From Nemertoderma westbladi (Eukaryota; Xenacoelomorpha; Nemertodermatida; Nemertodermatidae): a stretch of DNA of 42,903 bases. Location of the stretch: the NCBI GenBank assembly GCA_032718475.1, contig JAUCBJ010005770.1:1-42903 (forward strand). The letters run 5' to 3'. The notes beneath the pieces were generated by a model. That model had not been told where the DNA came from, searched no databases, and saw only the letters and a program-made list of their open reading frames with translations. The translations under genes and the position numbers were made by a program. Position 1 is the first letter of the stretch; every line of letters starts with the position of its first letter. This document shows, piece after piece, positions 28,201-39,360 of this stretch.

Positions 28201-29904
28201 CTAAGGTAGTTTGTTCTGATGTTGCTGTGTTACTAAAAGAACGAGTTTGTTGATAATCTGAATTGTATTAATTGCTGATATAATATAAATAATGTTATAG
28301 AGTTTACTAATGAGTCTGCATGTTGAACCATACTGAACAAACCAGCTTGAATATCCATATCGATGACAATGACATTGCCTGCCTTGTCTCCTTTGATGAT
28401 TGAAATCGAATTGTCTACTTTTAACATCTTTAAGGATTTCAATTGCTTGGTGAAAATATTCGTCTTCGCTCAATCGTTAATCCTTGGTGTATTGAGTTTC
28501 TCAATCTTCGAGTGGAGGAAAGCCTCCACTACCACTCTACCTCTTGGTCGTTGGAAAATGGTGGAATATATCAAGTTTTGGATGGTACTTTTAGAGGGAC
28601 ATAACGCAAGGGGGGTGAAGGTTCCCTTTGTTCTGAATGGAGTCCTGGAATATCTCGAATGTTCAGTGGTCTTCGCGTCGTCCAGGAGATTGTTCGAGGA
28701 GATTCATCAGTAGAATCGGATGAGATAAGGGATGTGTTGATTCGGATGGGGCTAATATGAGTATAGTATATAGGGGTGAGTCGATTGGGAAGTGGTGTTG
28801 AGGTGGAATGGGGTGGGGGGAAATCAGAGATGGTAGGTGGAAACAATTCTCTCCTCGACGCGCTATTGAGGTGAGTGTCCGATGTGGTGGTAGATCCAGT
28901 TTGAGTTATAGACTCCGATTGATAGGGGGTTGGGTCTGTAGATTGGTGGGGATCTGGGGCACCCGCGTGATCTTTAAGATCCTGCTCGAGTGGGTCTGCC
29001 CAATGAGTATTGAGTGGGGTTACTATGTGGAACGAAGTAACATCATCGCAAGGTGGACTACCGGTACCTTTCACCCCATCGTCTCCCAGTAACATATCCA
29101 TTAGTCTGTCTCTTCTCCTGAAAATGCGGCGAACAGACATTGCCATTTTGGCAATTGCTGTGTGTGCGTCGATGACGTCTACGTGCCCTTGTTTAATGAT
29201 CAGGCGGAAGTTTAAACCTAATTTCAAAATGTCTTCCTGAGGTTTAGTGATAGGTTTAGAGGATAAATTAATTACGTTCGGTTTGAGGCTGTCCCACCAA
29301 ACTGTGTTGTGTGTTCTTCTTCCAATGTGGGAATCCGATGGGTTAGAAACACCTTCCATTGCGTTTGGTGTTATCAAGGTAGATAACCTGTTGCGTGCGA
29401 TCCAAACCAATACGAGGTAGATAACCTGTTGCGTGCGATCCAAACCAGTACGAGGTAGATAACCTGTTGCGTGCGCTCTAAACCAGTACCTTAACAAAAC
29501 GAGATTCTTGATGGCCAGAGAGAAATTCCATTATCTTCTGGATTATCGACAACTTCTTCTGTAATATTTTGCGAGTTAGCATAAGTCTCTTCATAACGAA
29601 TCCTTGAGGATCAAAGTAGAGTGAACGACATCACGTCATTCCAATTGCCCGGTATTCCTAATCTAACATTGTTTTATGTTTGATGAAGCAAGGAGTTAAA
29701 AGGTGAAACTTTAAAATTCCTGAGTCTGACCAACCTATCATGGTGTTCGTGAGTATCCTGTGATAGTACTTTATCCGCGAAATTCCAGGCTAAAACCGGG
29801 TACTCCCGGTGAGTACAATGGTACATATCAAATAAATGCATTGGTAATAGAGATTTAATTTTGCAACTTTTCAGGAAACTAATTTGGAGGGGTAGTCTGG
29901 TCAT
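28201..29904 (-). pseudogene. Penelope-like element, N-terminal half, inverted
   Basis: Minus strand, from N- to C-terminal: SFLKSCKIKSLLP and DRLVRLRNF (29880-29690), as found upstream of the PLE core; a 308-codon frame (29497-28571) with VINLSSKPITKPQEDILKLG then LNF, the conserved 'NLS...L..GLNF' motif of PLE proteins, then a basic stretch and a long Pro/Ser/Thr-rich disordered region; finally VDNSISIIKGDKAGNVIVID (28420-28360), the conserved 'I-I-K-DKG--VV' motif just before the polymerase thumb. It ends there. The rest of the protein is on the opposite strand at 29935 onward. A 38-bp triplication lies inside (29389-29505). Confidence 0.8.
29389..29505. repeat. 38-bp minisatellite, three copies
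   Basis: GTAGATAACCTGTTGCGTGC starts three units of exactly 38 bp, the last one diverging at its end. It lies in the 5' part of the inverted PLE half and encodes repeated VIYLV-like residues. Confidence 0.9.
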
Positions 29905-29934
29905 TTTAGCGGAATTAAAGAAAACGGTTTAGAA

Positions 29935-31553
29935 GCCTTGAGCTCAAAGACGAGGACCTAAGGAATTATTTATTACCGAGACATCCTGCGAACGACTATG
30001 TTTTTCCTTCGTTAAAGGATCACAAGGACAAATCAAGTGGAGCGATGACATTTTGGTCCCTAAATCCAGGTTGATTCTCTCCACATCGGGAACTCTGGTC
30101 GAACCCTTGGGTAAGCTTTTGAACACCATTTTACAGCCTTTACGCCCCCAATTGGCGCAGTACACCCCAGACAGTGTGGCAGCGAGACAGGATTTACCGA
30201 GTTATTGTTACGATTCCATAACTTTTCTTTCAATGGATGTCATTGATATGTACCCCTCCATTGCGGCCGATTTAGCAGAGGAAGGATTTCCATGGATCTC
30301 TAAAGAGAACTACGATGTACTGTATGAATTGGGTTTTTCTAAGTGTCAGATAATTATTATTTTGAAATCGTTCTTACTTATAACTACTTTTCATATAAAG
30401 CAGACTTTTATTTACTTTTGAAAGGAGTAGGTATGGGTGTACCATACAGTAAAGCTCTTGCTGTGTTAACTGTTGATAGGATTCATAGGCACGTAAATCT
30501 AATTACGTTTTGTAGTGCTATGTATTTCAGAACCTTTGTTGATGACGCTGAAGCAGTGATAAAGGTATTTTAAGCCCCACTGAGATTGAGTATATCGAGA
30601 CTCGATATGCTGAGGGTTGTATGGCAGTTTTTGGGAAGGGCGGCGTTGACTTTACTATGGAGTTTTCTAACAACGATGCCATTTTTTTGGACCTCAATTT
30701 TAAACATGATAGTGATTCGGGTAAATTGCAAGTGGGTGTTTATTTTAAACAATTATCCCGCAAGTTACCCATCACTTTCCACAGCTTTCATCGAGAAAGA
30801 ACTTTGAATGGTGTTGTTAGAGGTCAACTTTTTAGGTTTTGGAGACTTACGGGAGGTGGACCCCATTATGCAGTAGGAAGAGACCGGTCGGTACCTTACA
30901 AACTGTTTTATAGCTGGTTATGTTTGTTTACATTACCTAGAACATTTACGCACATTCAATTTTTCCAACATTCCAAGCCCCACCACCACACAAACAACCA
31001 CCGCCCCCCACGCAAAGGCAACTGACAGAGTTTTTCTCACATTTAACGAACACTTTGAACCCCTCATTAAGGACGCTACTAGAGAGCTTAGACAAGCCCT
31101 CAACGAAAGAGACATAGACCTAATGGTAGCTAGAACCGCCACGCCAAACTTAGGAAATCTACTAATTCGGAAAAGAGACTGGAACGACACTTTGGGGAAC
31201 CACAAGTGTGGCTCACCGCGCTGTTTAAAATGCGACTGGATTTTTGATGGTGTCACCCCATGCCCATGGGGGGGCAAGATCCTGCCGTTCCTTCAACTGC
31301 ATTTCGAGTAACGTTCTCTACTCCATTTTCTGCACTGACCACCCTGACCAGTCAGTACATTGGACAGACGGAACAGTCATCAAGACATGGGATGTATGGA
31401 CATAGGTCGACTATCTGGGGCGCCAGAAAAAACCCTCTCCCCACACCGCACAACGACTTCGACGAATGTCTGTTAACCGAACACTTTACGCAATGTGACC
31501 TTTTGATTTCGCATTTATTTTATAATTTTTTGTACTTTTTACACGTCTTTTGA
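29935..31553 (+). pseudogene. Penelope-like element, reverse transcriptase and GIY-YIG half
   Basis: The plus strand continues the PLE protein: NYLLPRHPANDYVF and SLKDHKD (29955-30030, where the family has YGLPKIHK), RLILSTSGTLVEPLGK (30065-30115), TFLSMDVIDMYPSI (motif A, about 30225-30265), GVGMGVPYSKALAVLTVD (motif B, about 30425-30480), FRTFVDDAEAV (motif C with both aspartates, about 30525-30560), IFLDLNFKHD, then the Cys motif HKCGSPRCLKC (31203-31233) and GIY-YIG remnants SQYIGQTEQSSRHGMYGH (31350-31405). At least four frameshifts or stops. Known PLEs encode an RT fused to a GIY-YIG nuclease and insert by target-primed reverse transcription; this copy is inactive. Confidence 0.85.
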
Positions 31554-32130
31554 AATCTCATACATATTTTTTCTTGAATTACTGTAGTTACTGTACTTCA
31601 ATTGCGCTGTATATTTAACTCTAATGGATTCGTTTCAGTTTCTGCATTGAAGCTTATACTGTAACTTTTTCGGTTTACTGTAGATTTTAAGATTTACACG
31701 CTTTACCTCAGTAATAATAATTATATTATTGCACTCCTTACAACTTTGGGATTTTGCTGATTATTTTTCATAGTAAATTCATTATTTCCAATAAGTTGGT
31801 GCATTCATTCACATCACTGAACTCTCTACAGTAGATATCCATCTATTTAGTCCATATTATTCCATCTTACATCTCATATTCCATCTTTTTATTCCATCCA
31901 TTTAGTAGCTGTAGTGTTACTTTATTTTAGCATACTACTGTACCTACGTTTGTTTTATACTGTATCGGTACCGGTAGTCGTACCTCTGTACCTTATGCAA
32001 CATAATCATGCGTCTGGTTTAATTTAGTATTATCTACCCTGAAGAAGGCCTTAGTGGCAGAAATCGATCGGTGTAAACTGTTTAATTTTTCTTAAGTTAG
32101 AGGGGGATAGACCCCTGGTTCCCAAACTCT
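31554..32130 (+). other. PLE 3' untranslated region with degenerate hammerhead signature at 32039-32067
   Basis: AT-rich sequence follows the GIY-YIG remnant. At 32039 CTGAAGA is followed by AGGCC-TTAGT-GGC and then AGAAATCG, close to the CTGATGA ... GGCC...GGCC ... GAAACG layout of hammerheads at PLE ends. The GAAA block is shifted by an extra A. The element probably ends shortly after, by 32130, where an RTE-like LINE fragment begins. Confidence 0.5.
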
Positions 32131-32145
32131 TTAATTTACTTGGGA

Positions 32146-32267
32146 TCATGAATCAGAAAGTCAGGTGACCTTCGGATTAAGGGGAAGGCATGGGCAGCGT
32201 TAAATAGTCAGTCCAGGATTTGGATTTCCCATAGAATAAAACAGATCCTTAAGGTTCGATTATTTAT
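32146..32267 (+). pseudogene. Short RTE-like LINE fragment
   Basis: The sequence corresponds to the region KSGDLRI-GKAWAALN and RIWISHRI ... LKVRLF of the other RTE-like copies, at clearly lower identity. It is an older, separate insertion cut off at about 32267. Confidence 0.7.
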
Positions 32268-33126
32268 GAGTCACTCGAGGGCGAATTGTCTTAAAGTGAA
32301 AATCTTCTCTAACTTTGTATTTACAATCCGTTTAAGATGACACTTAGCAGGTATCTAATACAGCAAAGGCTGTATTTTTATAGAGACGTCTGCAGTTCTC
32401 CAGTCTGCCGCTAGAGTGCGAAATCTCTGAAAGTGAACATCTTCTCTAACTTTGCTATTTATTATCCATTTAGACTGAAACGTGGTAGGTATCTACTACA
32501 GCATAGTCTGTATCTTTACGGAGTCGCAGAGTGATTTATAGTTCCCCAGTCTACCGCTAGAGGATGTAATATCTGAAAGTGACCATCTACACAAATTTTG
32601 CTATTTACAATCTGATTAAGCTGAAACTCGACAAGCAGGCAGGCATCTTACTTCACCATAAACTCCATCTTTACAGAACTACAGCGTCATCTGCATTTCA
32701 CCAGTCGCAGTCTGCAGGTAGGGGGTAAAATGTCTGAAAATGATCATTTTCTCGAAATTAGGTTATTTACAATAAGCTAAAGCTAAGTTGAAACTTGACA
32801 GTTATTTCCTATATGGGGGCGGTGTTTTATTTTATGATGGTATCACATTCATATATCATCTGCACGTGGACTAGAAAGATGTAGCCCGAAGGACCACAGG
32901 CTTTCTAGTCTAATCTAATATATATAAAAATTAATTGTCTGTGTAGGTGTGGGTATCTCTGTGTGTGTGTGTTTGTCATCGGATATACAATCGAACCCAT
33001 CTCGATGAAATCTCGCTTAATATAGCTCGTTAGAAAGGTCTCGCCCTAACTCGTTGCAACGTAATACTCAGAGCCGTCTGAAGTTCCCCCGTCTGCTGCT
33101 AGAGGGCGAATTGTCTTAAGTGACAC
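32268..33126. repeat. Diverged tandem array, ~137-161-bp units, with an AT/GT-rich stretch at 32920-32990
   Basis: Units contain CAGTCTGCCGCTAGAG followed by CTGAAAGTGA-CATCTTCTCTAAC. Repeat starts fall at about 32293, 32430, 32576 and 32737. A further piece with CTGCTGCTAGAGGGCGAATTGTCTTAA stands at 33095-33122, beside the next LINE. Between them, 32915-32975 reads TCTAATATATATAAAAA then GT-rich sequence, reminiscent of Helitron-like or other MITE ends; not resolved. Confidence 0.65.
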
Positions 33127-33910
33127 ATTGAAAGTCCTCAGCAAGTCTCTGACCGGATGAGCATAAGCTCAAAGGATGGTATGCTTGAGCATGTGGACGA
33201 CTTCTGTTACCTGGGATCATGGATCCGGAAGTCAGGTGAGGACCTTCAAATACGTAAGGGAAAGCATGGGCTGGGCATACTTGAATATGCTTTCCAGGAT
33301 TTGGAAGTCACCGAGAATTAATCGGAAACTTAAGGTCCGATTATTTAAAGCAGCAGTAGTTCCAGTACTCCTCTATGGGAGTCCATGCTGGGCTCTAACT
33401 GCTGAGGACACCAAATCTCTGGATGGCACTTTTACAAGAATGCTGCGCCGGATTCATTGTGTCAAGTACAATGAATGGAATGAATCCATTCGAGGTTAAG
33501 ACCCCTAGATCCCTTCCTATAATAAGTACAATGAACACATCTCCAATCAGACTCTACTGTATACAACATTGGAGGTGCTCCATTAGTATCCCCTAGCTTC
33601 ACTGACACTTGAACGGAACCGCCTCCGCTTTGCAGGACATTGCTTTCGCTGTGAGGACCAGCAAGTGCATATTCAATCTGGTGCTTTGGCGCTTTGGAGC
33701 GAATTAGCATGGTGGACAGCCCAAGACTTTCATGAGACGCATCTTAAAGGACACTGGCCTTGAAAATGCGGATGATCTAGCAAATGTCATGGGTGATAGG
33801 GAGTTGTGGCGGTGCAATTTTGTTGACAAGCCGGCACAGCATTCTTAATATATATGTAATATATATATAATGCAGCTGCAATGCAGCATGCCGATCGTAG
33901 TAGTAGTGGT
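33127..33910 (+). pseudogene. RTE-like LINE 3' end, copy 2
   Basis: Carries the copy-1 blocks in order: SDRMSISSKDGMLEHVDDF (33150), NRKLKVRLFKAAVVPVLLYG (33320), LTAEDTKSLDGTFTRMLRR (33400), then after a 60-bp disruption at 33468-33530 the LER--LRFAGHCF segment and LKDTGLENADDLANVMG (33750). The 3' UTR ends GCATGCCGATCGTAGTAGTAGT (about 33885-33907), the shared tail. Several frameshifts. It starts abruptly at 33127 with GAAAGTCCTCAGCAAGTCTC, very near the point where copy 1's second block begins (7230). Confidence 0.85.
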
Positions 33911-35477
33911 GTGTTGTGTGGTGTTTTGTGTGCTGTGTTGTGAATTCCTGATTTTATTGGGAGGCTAAGGGATTGTTTTACTCCATTTTCTCAATCCAGT
34001 ATTACTAAAATAACAGATAGATACATAAAATAAATGTAATTTTTATCGCAACATATCTCAAATAAATACAATATACGAGGAAGCTTGTGAGTTACATATG
34101 GGAATTATACGCACTGTGACCACCACCAAATAGAAGGGATGCCTGCGGGCCCAAGTAATATATTATATAATAAAATAAAGTAGCACAATAATATAATTAA
34201 AATATCAATTTACCAAATATATGTAAGTAAATATACCTAAAATACCAATATACAATTAATTACTTGTATACAATTAATTTCTTCTCTCTAATCTAAAAAG
34301 TCAGTTGTTGAATAACTCTGTGAAACTCAATCCTCATGCAAGTCGCAACGGCAGGTGTCAATGACCTGGAATAGACAATTAAGAAATCGTAAGTTGACCT
34401 AGTACGAAAGCATATTTATATGCGAGTTGAACAAACAAACAAACAAACAGGCCTACTACCGGTACTGAAAGTGTTTGTTCAGGTACATGTCTCCAGTCTC
34501 CATATTATTTTTACAACTCTCCCTAAATAATATTACACAAAATTTAAAATAGAAATAGATGTGAATATATGGGTAGGGTAAGTTAGAAATATATTAATAT
34601 TATTTTCAAGTCAGCGTGAAATACGCCGCGAAATAAAGTAAACTCAATGATGGGCTATGGAGTGCTATATATCACGGCGTGAAATAGAGTAACAGTATTC
34701 TTTCACTATGATTGTAAGTCATTCACCTCAGATACAGGCAGCACAAGGTACATCGGTCGTAACCGGTACCATAACCGGTATTTCACTTTCAGGTTCTCGT
34801 TTGATTTTTCACTAACTCGCTTACGCTCGTTCGTGGAAATATTCCCACGGGAGACGGCGTGAAATCCAGTGCTACTTTATATAAATTTAATATTGTTAAG
34901 CCTTGAAATGTATCTTTACAAACGTTTAAAAATATACAAAAATATACCATCGTTCCCAATATTGAGTGTGTAGATTAATTTTCGTGTAATATTTCGCTTC
35001 TGTCGAATTTGAGAAATTTCACTACAATTATTTTCTTTTTTATAATCATAATCATAGTGTAATGTGCACCCCAATCGAGGCAAAATATCCGTCGATAGGT
35101 AAGTTATTGGTCGGACACAGTAAATAAATAATGCGTAAGTTTCATTGGAGCTAAATTCTTACCGACCGATTCCTGCTGTACAAAATATACAACGAACCGT
35201 TAACACTGTTAAGGGGGGGGGGGGGGGTACCCCCTCAGAAGAGTTTTTTTTTTAACAGCTCTAACTTCGTGTTGTAGGTGGATATCACTGTTATGTGGTG
35301 TTCAGCCAACGTGGGGTAGGCCAAAGAGCAACAAAAATGGAAATTGTAATATTTTTTAGTGTCCCTCTAGCGGCGAGTGGTGGAATTAAATATTTCACTA
35401 AAAACACTACTAGTCCCTTAATATTTGTCCAATTTTTTTGAAACCAACTTTTTTGGACTCAGCACAAATAAACTTAC
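33911..35477. other. No gene seen; dispersed repeat at 34777-34834 and poly-G/TTAA motif at 35208-35226
   Basis: On the minus strand this lies downstream of the 35478-35719 exon, so it is intron or later gene sequence. No further exon is recognised. TTAA followed by a G run, GTACCCCC at 35208-35226 resembles the TTAA-GGGGGG terminus of the MITE at 2174. 34777-34834 is the inverted copy of 23144-23205. An AAAC microsatellite is at 34431-34449. Confidence 0.45.
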
Positions 35478-35719
35478 CTCATACGTGTCCAGAGTTGTAT
35501 CGTAAGGAGGTAGACAGTCCAGACAGCTCGCTGCTACGTTACTAATCGTTCGGACGCTGTCTACCTGGCAGCACTGCTGCTGTAGAGGACAACCACCTCG
35601 GCATATTCCCACATCGTGCTCGACGGTAGAGACGACAACATTGCCATTGTTATCGACGCCTTCAATGAATTCCATCTTGGTGAGTCGCGTGCATTCCACG
35701 GGTTCATTGCCGCTGGATC
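35478..35719 (-). CDS. Internal exon of a secreted cysteine-rich protein (same gene as the 42701-42903 exon)
   Basis: The minus-strand exon of 242 bp is bounded by a TTATCTCATAG acceptor and a GAG/GTAAGT donor, both good matches to animal splice consensus. It begins in phase 1: the G left over from the upstream exon joins GA to make Gly. It ends in phase 0, so 240 bases remain as whole codons. The peptide contains EPVECTRLTKMEF and HDVGICRGGCPLQQQCC and SCLDCLPPYD, eight cysteines including an adjacent pair, with no stop. The spacing suggests an extracellular disulphide-rich module, possibly related to VWC/cystine-knot modules; I cannot name it. Higher GC than its flanks supports coding status. 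Confidence 0.75.
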
Positions 35720-35747
35720 CTATGAGATAAAAATATTTTGATTGGGT

Positions 35748-35898
35748 GGATCCTAGGAGATAAATGGTTGGGTGGATCCTAGGAGATAAAAGGTTGGGTG
35801 GATCCTAGGAGATAAATGGTTGGATGGATCCTAGGAGATAAATGGTTGGGTGGATCCTAGGAGATAAATTGTTGGGTGGATCCTAGGAGATAAATGGT
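35748..35898 (-). repeat. 26-bp minisatellite duplicating the 3' splice site, six units
   Basis: GGATCCTAGGAGATA begins at 35748, 35774, 35800, 35826, 35852 and 35878, exactly 26 bp apart. On the gene strand each unit reads ATTTATCTCCTAG/GATCCA, a near copy of the true acceptor and first exon bases 29 bp further on (ATCTCATAG/GATCCA). Translating from any upstream unit in the phase set by the previous exon gives GSTQPFIS then TAG, because the next unit's own acceptor TAG falls in frame. Confidence 0.95.
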
Positions 35899-36788
35899 TG
35901 GGAGTCGGCGATAAGTAATGTACCATCAGACACTACTGTGAAAGCAGGCGTGTGTTTACCGAAAACGTTGAGTGAAACCCAAATCCGTGTTCTTATCGAA
36001 CACTGATAAAATAGAGATGAAATGCGCGATGGTTTGGTGCCAAGCTCGTAATATTGTTTGTTGTTCATGAAGTTTTGAAATTTATCACAGGCCTAGCCGT
36101 AGAGAAATTGTTATGGCAAAAGAGAATAACATTTCGGTGCAGCTGGAGCAAATTCCCGTATATGTAATTATTATTATAAATTTACCATACAAAAATGTTA
36201 TATATTGCAAATTAAATGGTTAAAAGTAGAATAATAACTTATTTAATTGTTTAAACGGATTCTAGAGTAGAAATTATGAATTGATTTAATTATGATAATT
36301 ATTCTAATACTGCTAAATTTTAACACCAAGGGATTGGTAATTAAAGTCTCCATCATCAATAATAATGCTATAAAGTTGAATAATGTTAAAGAACCTGACA
36401 AGTGTGAATTGATTTCTAAATGTAATACTAGTGGCGTACAAGCACGCGGGATGTAAATCTTCAATCTTCAGAACACTTTTATTAATTATTATTTAATGGG
36501 TGAAACCCTGAAACCAGAGAATAGTGGCCCAATTTTAGCTTTTTTATGGTCAATTTTTTTTCATATTATATATTTTCTGAAAGCTCTTGATCTGACGAAT
36601 TTTGTTCGAATAATAGGAAAGATGTAGAGTTATGTATGGGACAAATTGCGCTGTAATTGTGTTGAAACTGCATATCTATAGCTAATATGGCGCAGTTGAG
36701 TACGTTCAACAATATGGGGGGGGGGGGGGGGGGGGGTGGGGTGGTGATGATAAAAATATATAATTAGAATTATTTACAAAGTTGAGAT
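35899..36788. other. Intronic spacer with a G run at 36717-36736
   Basis: No exon recognised. A tract of about 20 G is followed by TGGGGTGGTG just left of the 24-bp minisatellite. Confidence 0.45.
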
Positions 36789-38097
36789 AGCAGATTGCCA
36801 ACCCAGCAGTCCAACAATCCTCCAACCCAGCAGTCAAACAATCCGCCAACCCAGCAGTCCGACAATCCGCCAACCCAGCAGTCCGGCAACCCAGCAGTCA
36901 GACAACCCAGCAGTTCGACAAACCGCCAACCCAACCGTCCGACAATCCGCCACCACAGCAGTCCGACAATCAGCCAACCCAGCAGATTGCCAACCCAGCA
37001 GATTGCCAAGCCAGCAGATTGCCAACCCAGCAGTCCAACAATCCTCCAACCCAGCAGTCAAACAATCCGCCAACCCAGCAGTCCGACAATCCGCCAACCC
37101 AGCAGTCCGGCAACCCAGCAGTCAGACAACCCAGCAGTTCGACAAACCGCCAACCCAGCAGTCCGCCAACCCAGCAGTCAGACAATCCAGCAGTTCGACA
37201 AACCGCCAACCCAGCAGTCCGACAATCCGCCACCCAGCAGATTGCCAACCCAGCAGTCCGACAATCCGCCACCCAGCAGATTGCCAACCCAGCAGTCCGA
37301 CAATCCGCCAACCCAGCAGATTGCCAACTCAGCAGTCCGGCAATCCGCTAACCCAACAGTTCGCCAACCCAGCAGTCCGCCAATCCAGCAGTCCGACAAC
37401 CCAGAAGTTCGACAAATCGCCAACCCAGCAGTCCGACAATCCGCCAACCCAGCAGTTCGCCAACGCAGCAGTCCGACAATCAGCCAAACCAGCAGATTGC
37501 CAACCCAGCAGTTCGACAAACCGTCAACCCAGCAGTCCGACAATCCTCCAACCCAGCAGTCCGACAATCCGCCAACCCAGCAGTCCGCCGACCCAGAAGT
37601 CAGACAACCCATCAGTTCGACAAACCGACAACCCAGCCGTCCGACAATCCGCCAACACAGCAGTCCGACAATCAGCCAACCCAGCAGATTGCCAACCCAG
37701 CAGTCCGACAATCCTCCAACCCAGCAGTCAGACAACCCAGCAGTTCGACAAACCGCCAACCCAGCAGTCCGACAATCCGCCAACCCATCAGTCCGCCAAC
37801 CCAGCAGTCAGACAACCCAGCAGTTCGACAAACCGCCAACCCAGCAGTCCGACAATCCGCCATCCCAGCAGTCCGGCAACCCAGCAGTCAGACAACCCAG
37901 CAGTTCGACAAACCGCCAACCCAGCAATCCACCAACCCAGCAGTCAGACAACCCAGCAGTTCGACAAACCGCCAACCCAGCAGTCCAACAATCCGCCAAC
38001 CCAGCAGTCCGGCAATCCGCCAATCCAGCAGTCCGCCAACCCAGCAGATTGCCAACCCAGCAGTCCGACAATCCGCCAACCCAGCAGATTGCCAACT
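36789..38097. repeat. 24-bp minisatellite, left block
   Basis: The core unit CAGCAGTCCGACAATCCGCC plus AACC is repeated with variants (CAGCAGATTGCCAAC of 15 bp, CAGCAGTTCGACAAACCGCC plus AAC). The typical unit length of 24 bp is a multiple of three and has no stop in any of six frames. Long frames therefore appear on both strands: plus (PTQQSDNP, PAVRQPSS) and minus (GLLGWRIV, DCWVGGLS). Larger blocks of about 250 bp also repeat (36790 versus 37024), so growth happened at more than one scale. It is intronic relative to the host gene. I see no start context, splice signal or domain that makes it a protein. Confidence 0.95.
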
Positions 38098-39360
38098 CTA
38101 CTACTACTACTAGGATCGGCATGCTGCATTACAGCTGCATTTTTAAGAATGCTGTGCCGGCTTGTCAACAAAATTGCACCGCCACAACTCCCTATCACCC
38201 ATGACATTTGCTAGATCATCACTGGACTGGCTGGTCCTCACGGCAAAAGCAATGTCCTGCAAAGCGGATGCGATTTTGTTCTAGTGTTAAGCTTGGGGGA
38301 ACCAATGAGACACCTCCAATGTTATATAGTGTCTGGTTGGAGATGTGTGCATTGTACTTGACACAATGATCCCGGCGTAGCATTCTTGTGAATGTGCCAT
38401 CCAGAGATTTGGTGTCCTCAGCAGTTAGAGCCCAGCATGGACTCCCGTAGAGGAGTACTGGAACTACTGCTGCTCTAAATAATCGGACCTTAAGTTTCCG
38501 ATTTATTCTCGGTGACTTCCAAATCCTGGAAAGCCTATTCAAGACTGCCCATGCCTTTCCCTTACGTATTCGAAGGTCCTCACCTGACTTCCGGATCCAT
38601 GATCCCAGGTAACAGAAGTCGTCCACATGCTCAAGCATACCATCCTTTGAGCTTATGCTCATCCGATCAGAGACTTGCTGAGGACTTTCAAAGTTAACTG
38701 TCAAAATTTTGGTCTTTCTGGAGTTAATAAAAAGACCAACACTAGAAGCAGCATGTTCTAATGAGCTGAGGAGCCGTTGGGCTCCCTCTAATGAATCTGA
38801 GAGTACTCCTAAGTCATCAGCAAAGTCTAGATCAGTTAGGTACTTGGCAGGATTTCCTCGACTTCTGGAGCCAGTAGGTGGAGTTATCATCACCCCATCA
38901 TCATTATGATGATCTAAGGACATGCGTAGAACATAGTCAACCACAATAATGAACAAGAATGGTGCAAGTGTGTCTCCTTGGAGGACGCCCCATAACACTT
39001 CAAATGGTTCTGTGTCACCGTCAACAGTAGACACAAATGTTGTCGAACCATCGTATACTGATCTGATTGCTGCAATAATTTCATCAGGAATCCCATATAA
39101 TGAAAGTATGCCGAACATACGTGAGCGAGAGACTGAATCAAAGGCCTTGAAGAAGTCAACAAAGATAACAGCCAAATGCCTGTCTTTCTTTTTTGATAAT
39201 TCTTCAATTATCCTTCTAAGTGCCAAAATGGGCTCCATGGTCCCACGACCTTTACGGAACCCATTCTGATTTCCACGGAGCAGTCTCTCAATGGGATCCC
39301 TGATGCGATTTAATAGAATCCTATTGTATAGCTTTGCAGCTTTGCTATTGTATAGCAACT
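38093..39360 (-). mobile_element. RTE-like LINE, copy 3, inserted in the minisatellite
   Basis: The insert 38098-39355 is flanked by CAACT on both sides (38093-38097 and 39356-39360), part of the minisatellite unit. On the minus strand it encodes the reverse transcriptase from RLLRGNQNGFRKGRGTMEP, through AVIFVDFFKAFDSVSRS (motif A), GVLQGDTLAPFLFIIVVDYV (motif B) and DLDFADDLGVLSD (catalytic DD), to the shared C-terminal block LTAEDTKSLDGTFTRMLRR. It ends in the shared 3' tail, here a TAC/GTA simple repeat at 38098-38112. It is 5'-truncated within RT; about 110 bp is deleted near 38219. Its frame is open back into the minisatellite, giving a 443-codon chimeric frame (38219-39550). RT style suggests the RTE group or a neighbour. 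Confidence 0.85.

Noticed and set aside
28808-29240. Plus-strand Gly/Trp-rich frames
   Set aside because: Antisense to the Pro/Ser/Thr-rich region of the inverted PLE protein; no motif of their own.
32915-32990. Helitron end
   Set aside because: The TCTAATATATATAAAAA plus GT-rich layout is suggestive, but no CTRR 3' end with hairpin or Rep/helicase sequence was found, so it is not called.
35208-35226. Second complete TTAA MITE
   Set aside because: Only one end-like motif is visible and no matching inverted end nearby.
36795-38204. 469-codon plus-strand frame rich in PTQQSDNP repeats as a protein-coding gene
   Set aside because: The 24-bp unit is stop-free in all six frames, so long frames are automatic. 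Equally long frames exist on the other strand. No start context, signal peptide or domain; it lies in an intron of the minus-strand gene.
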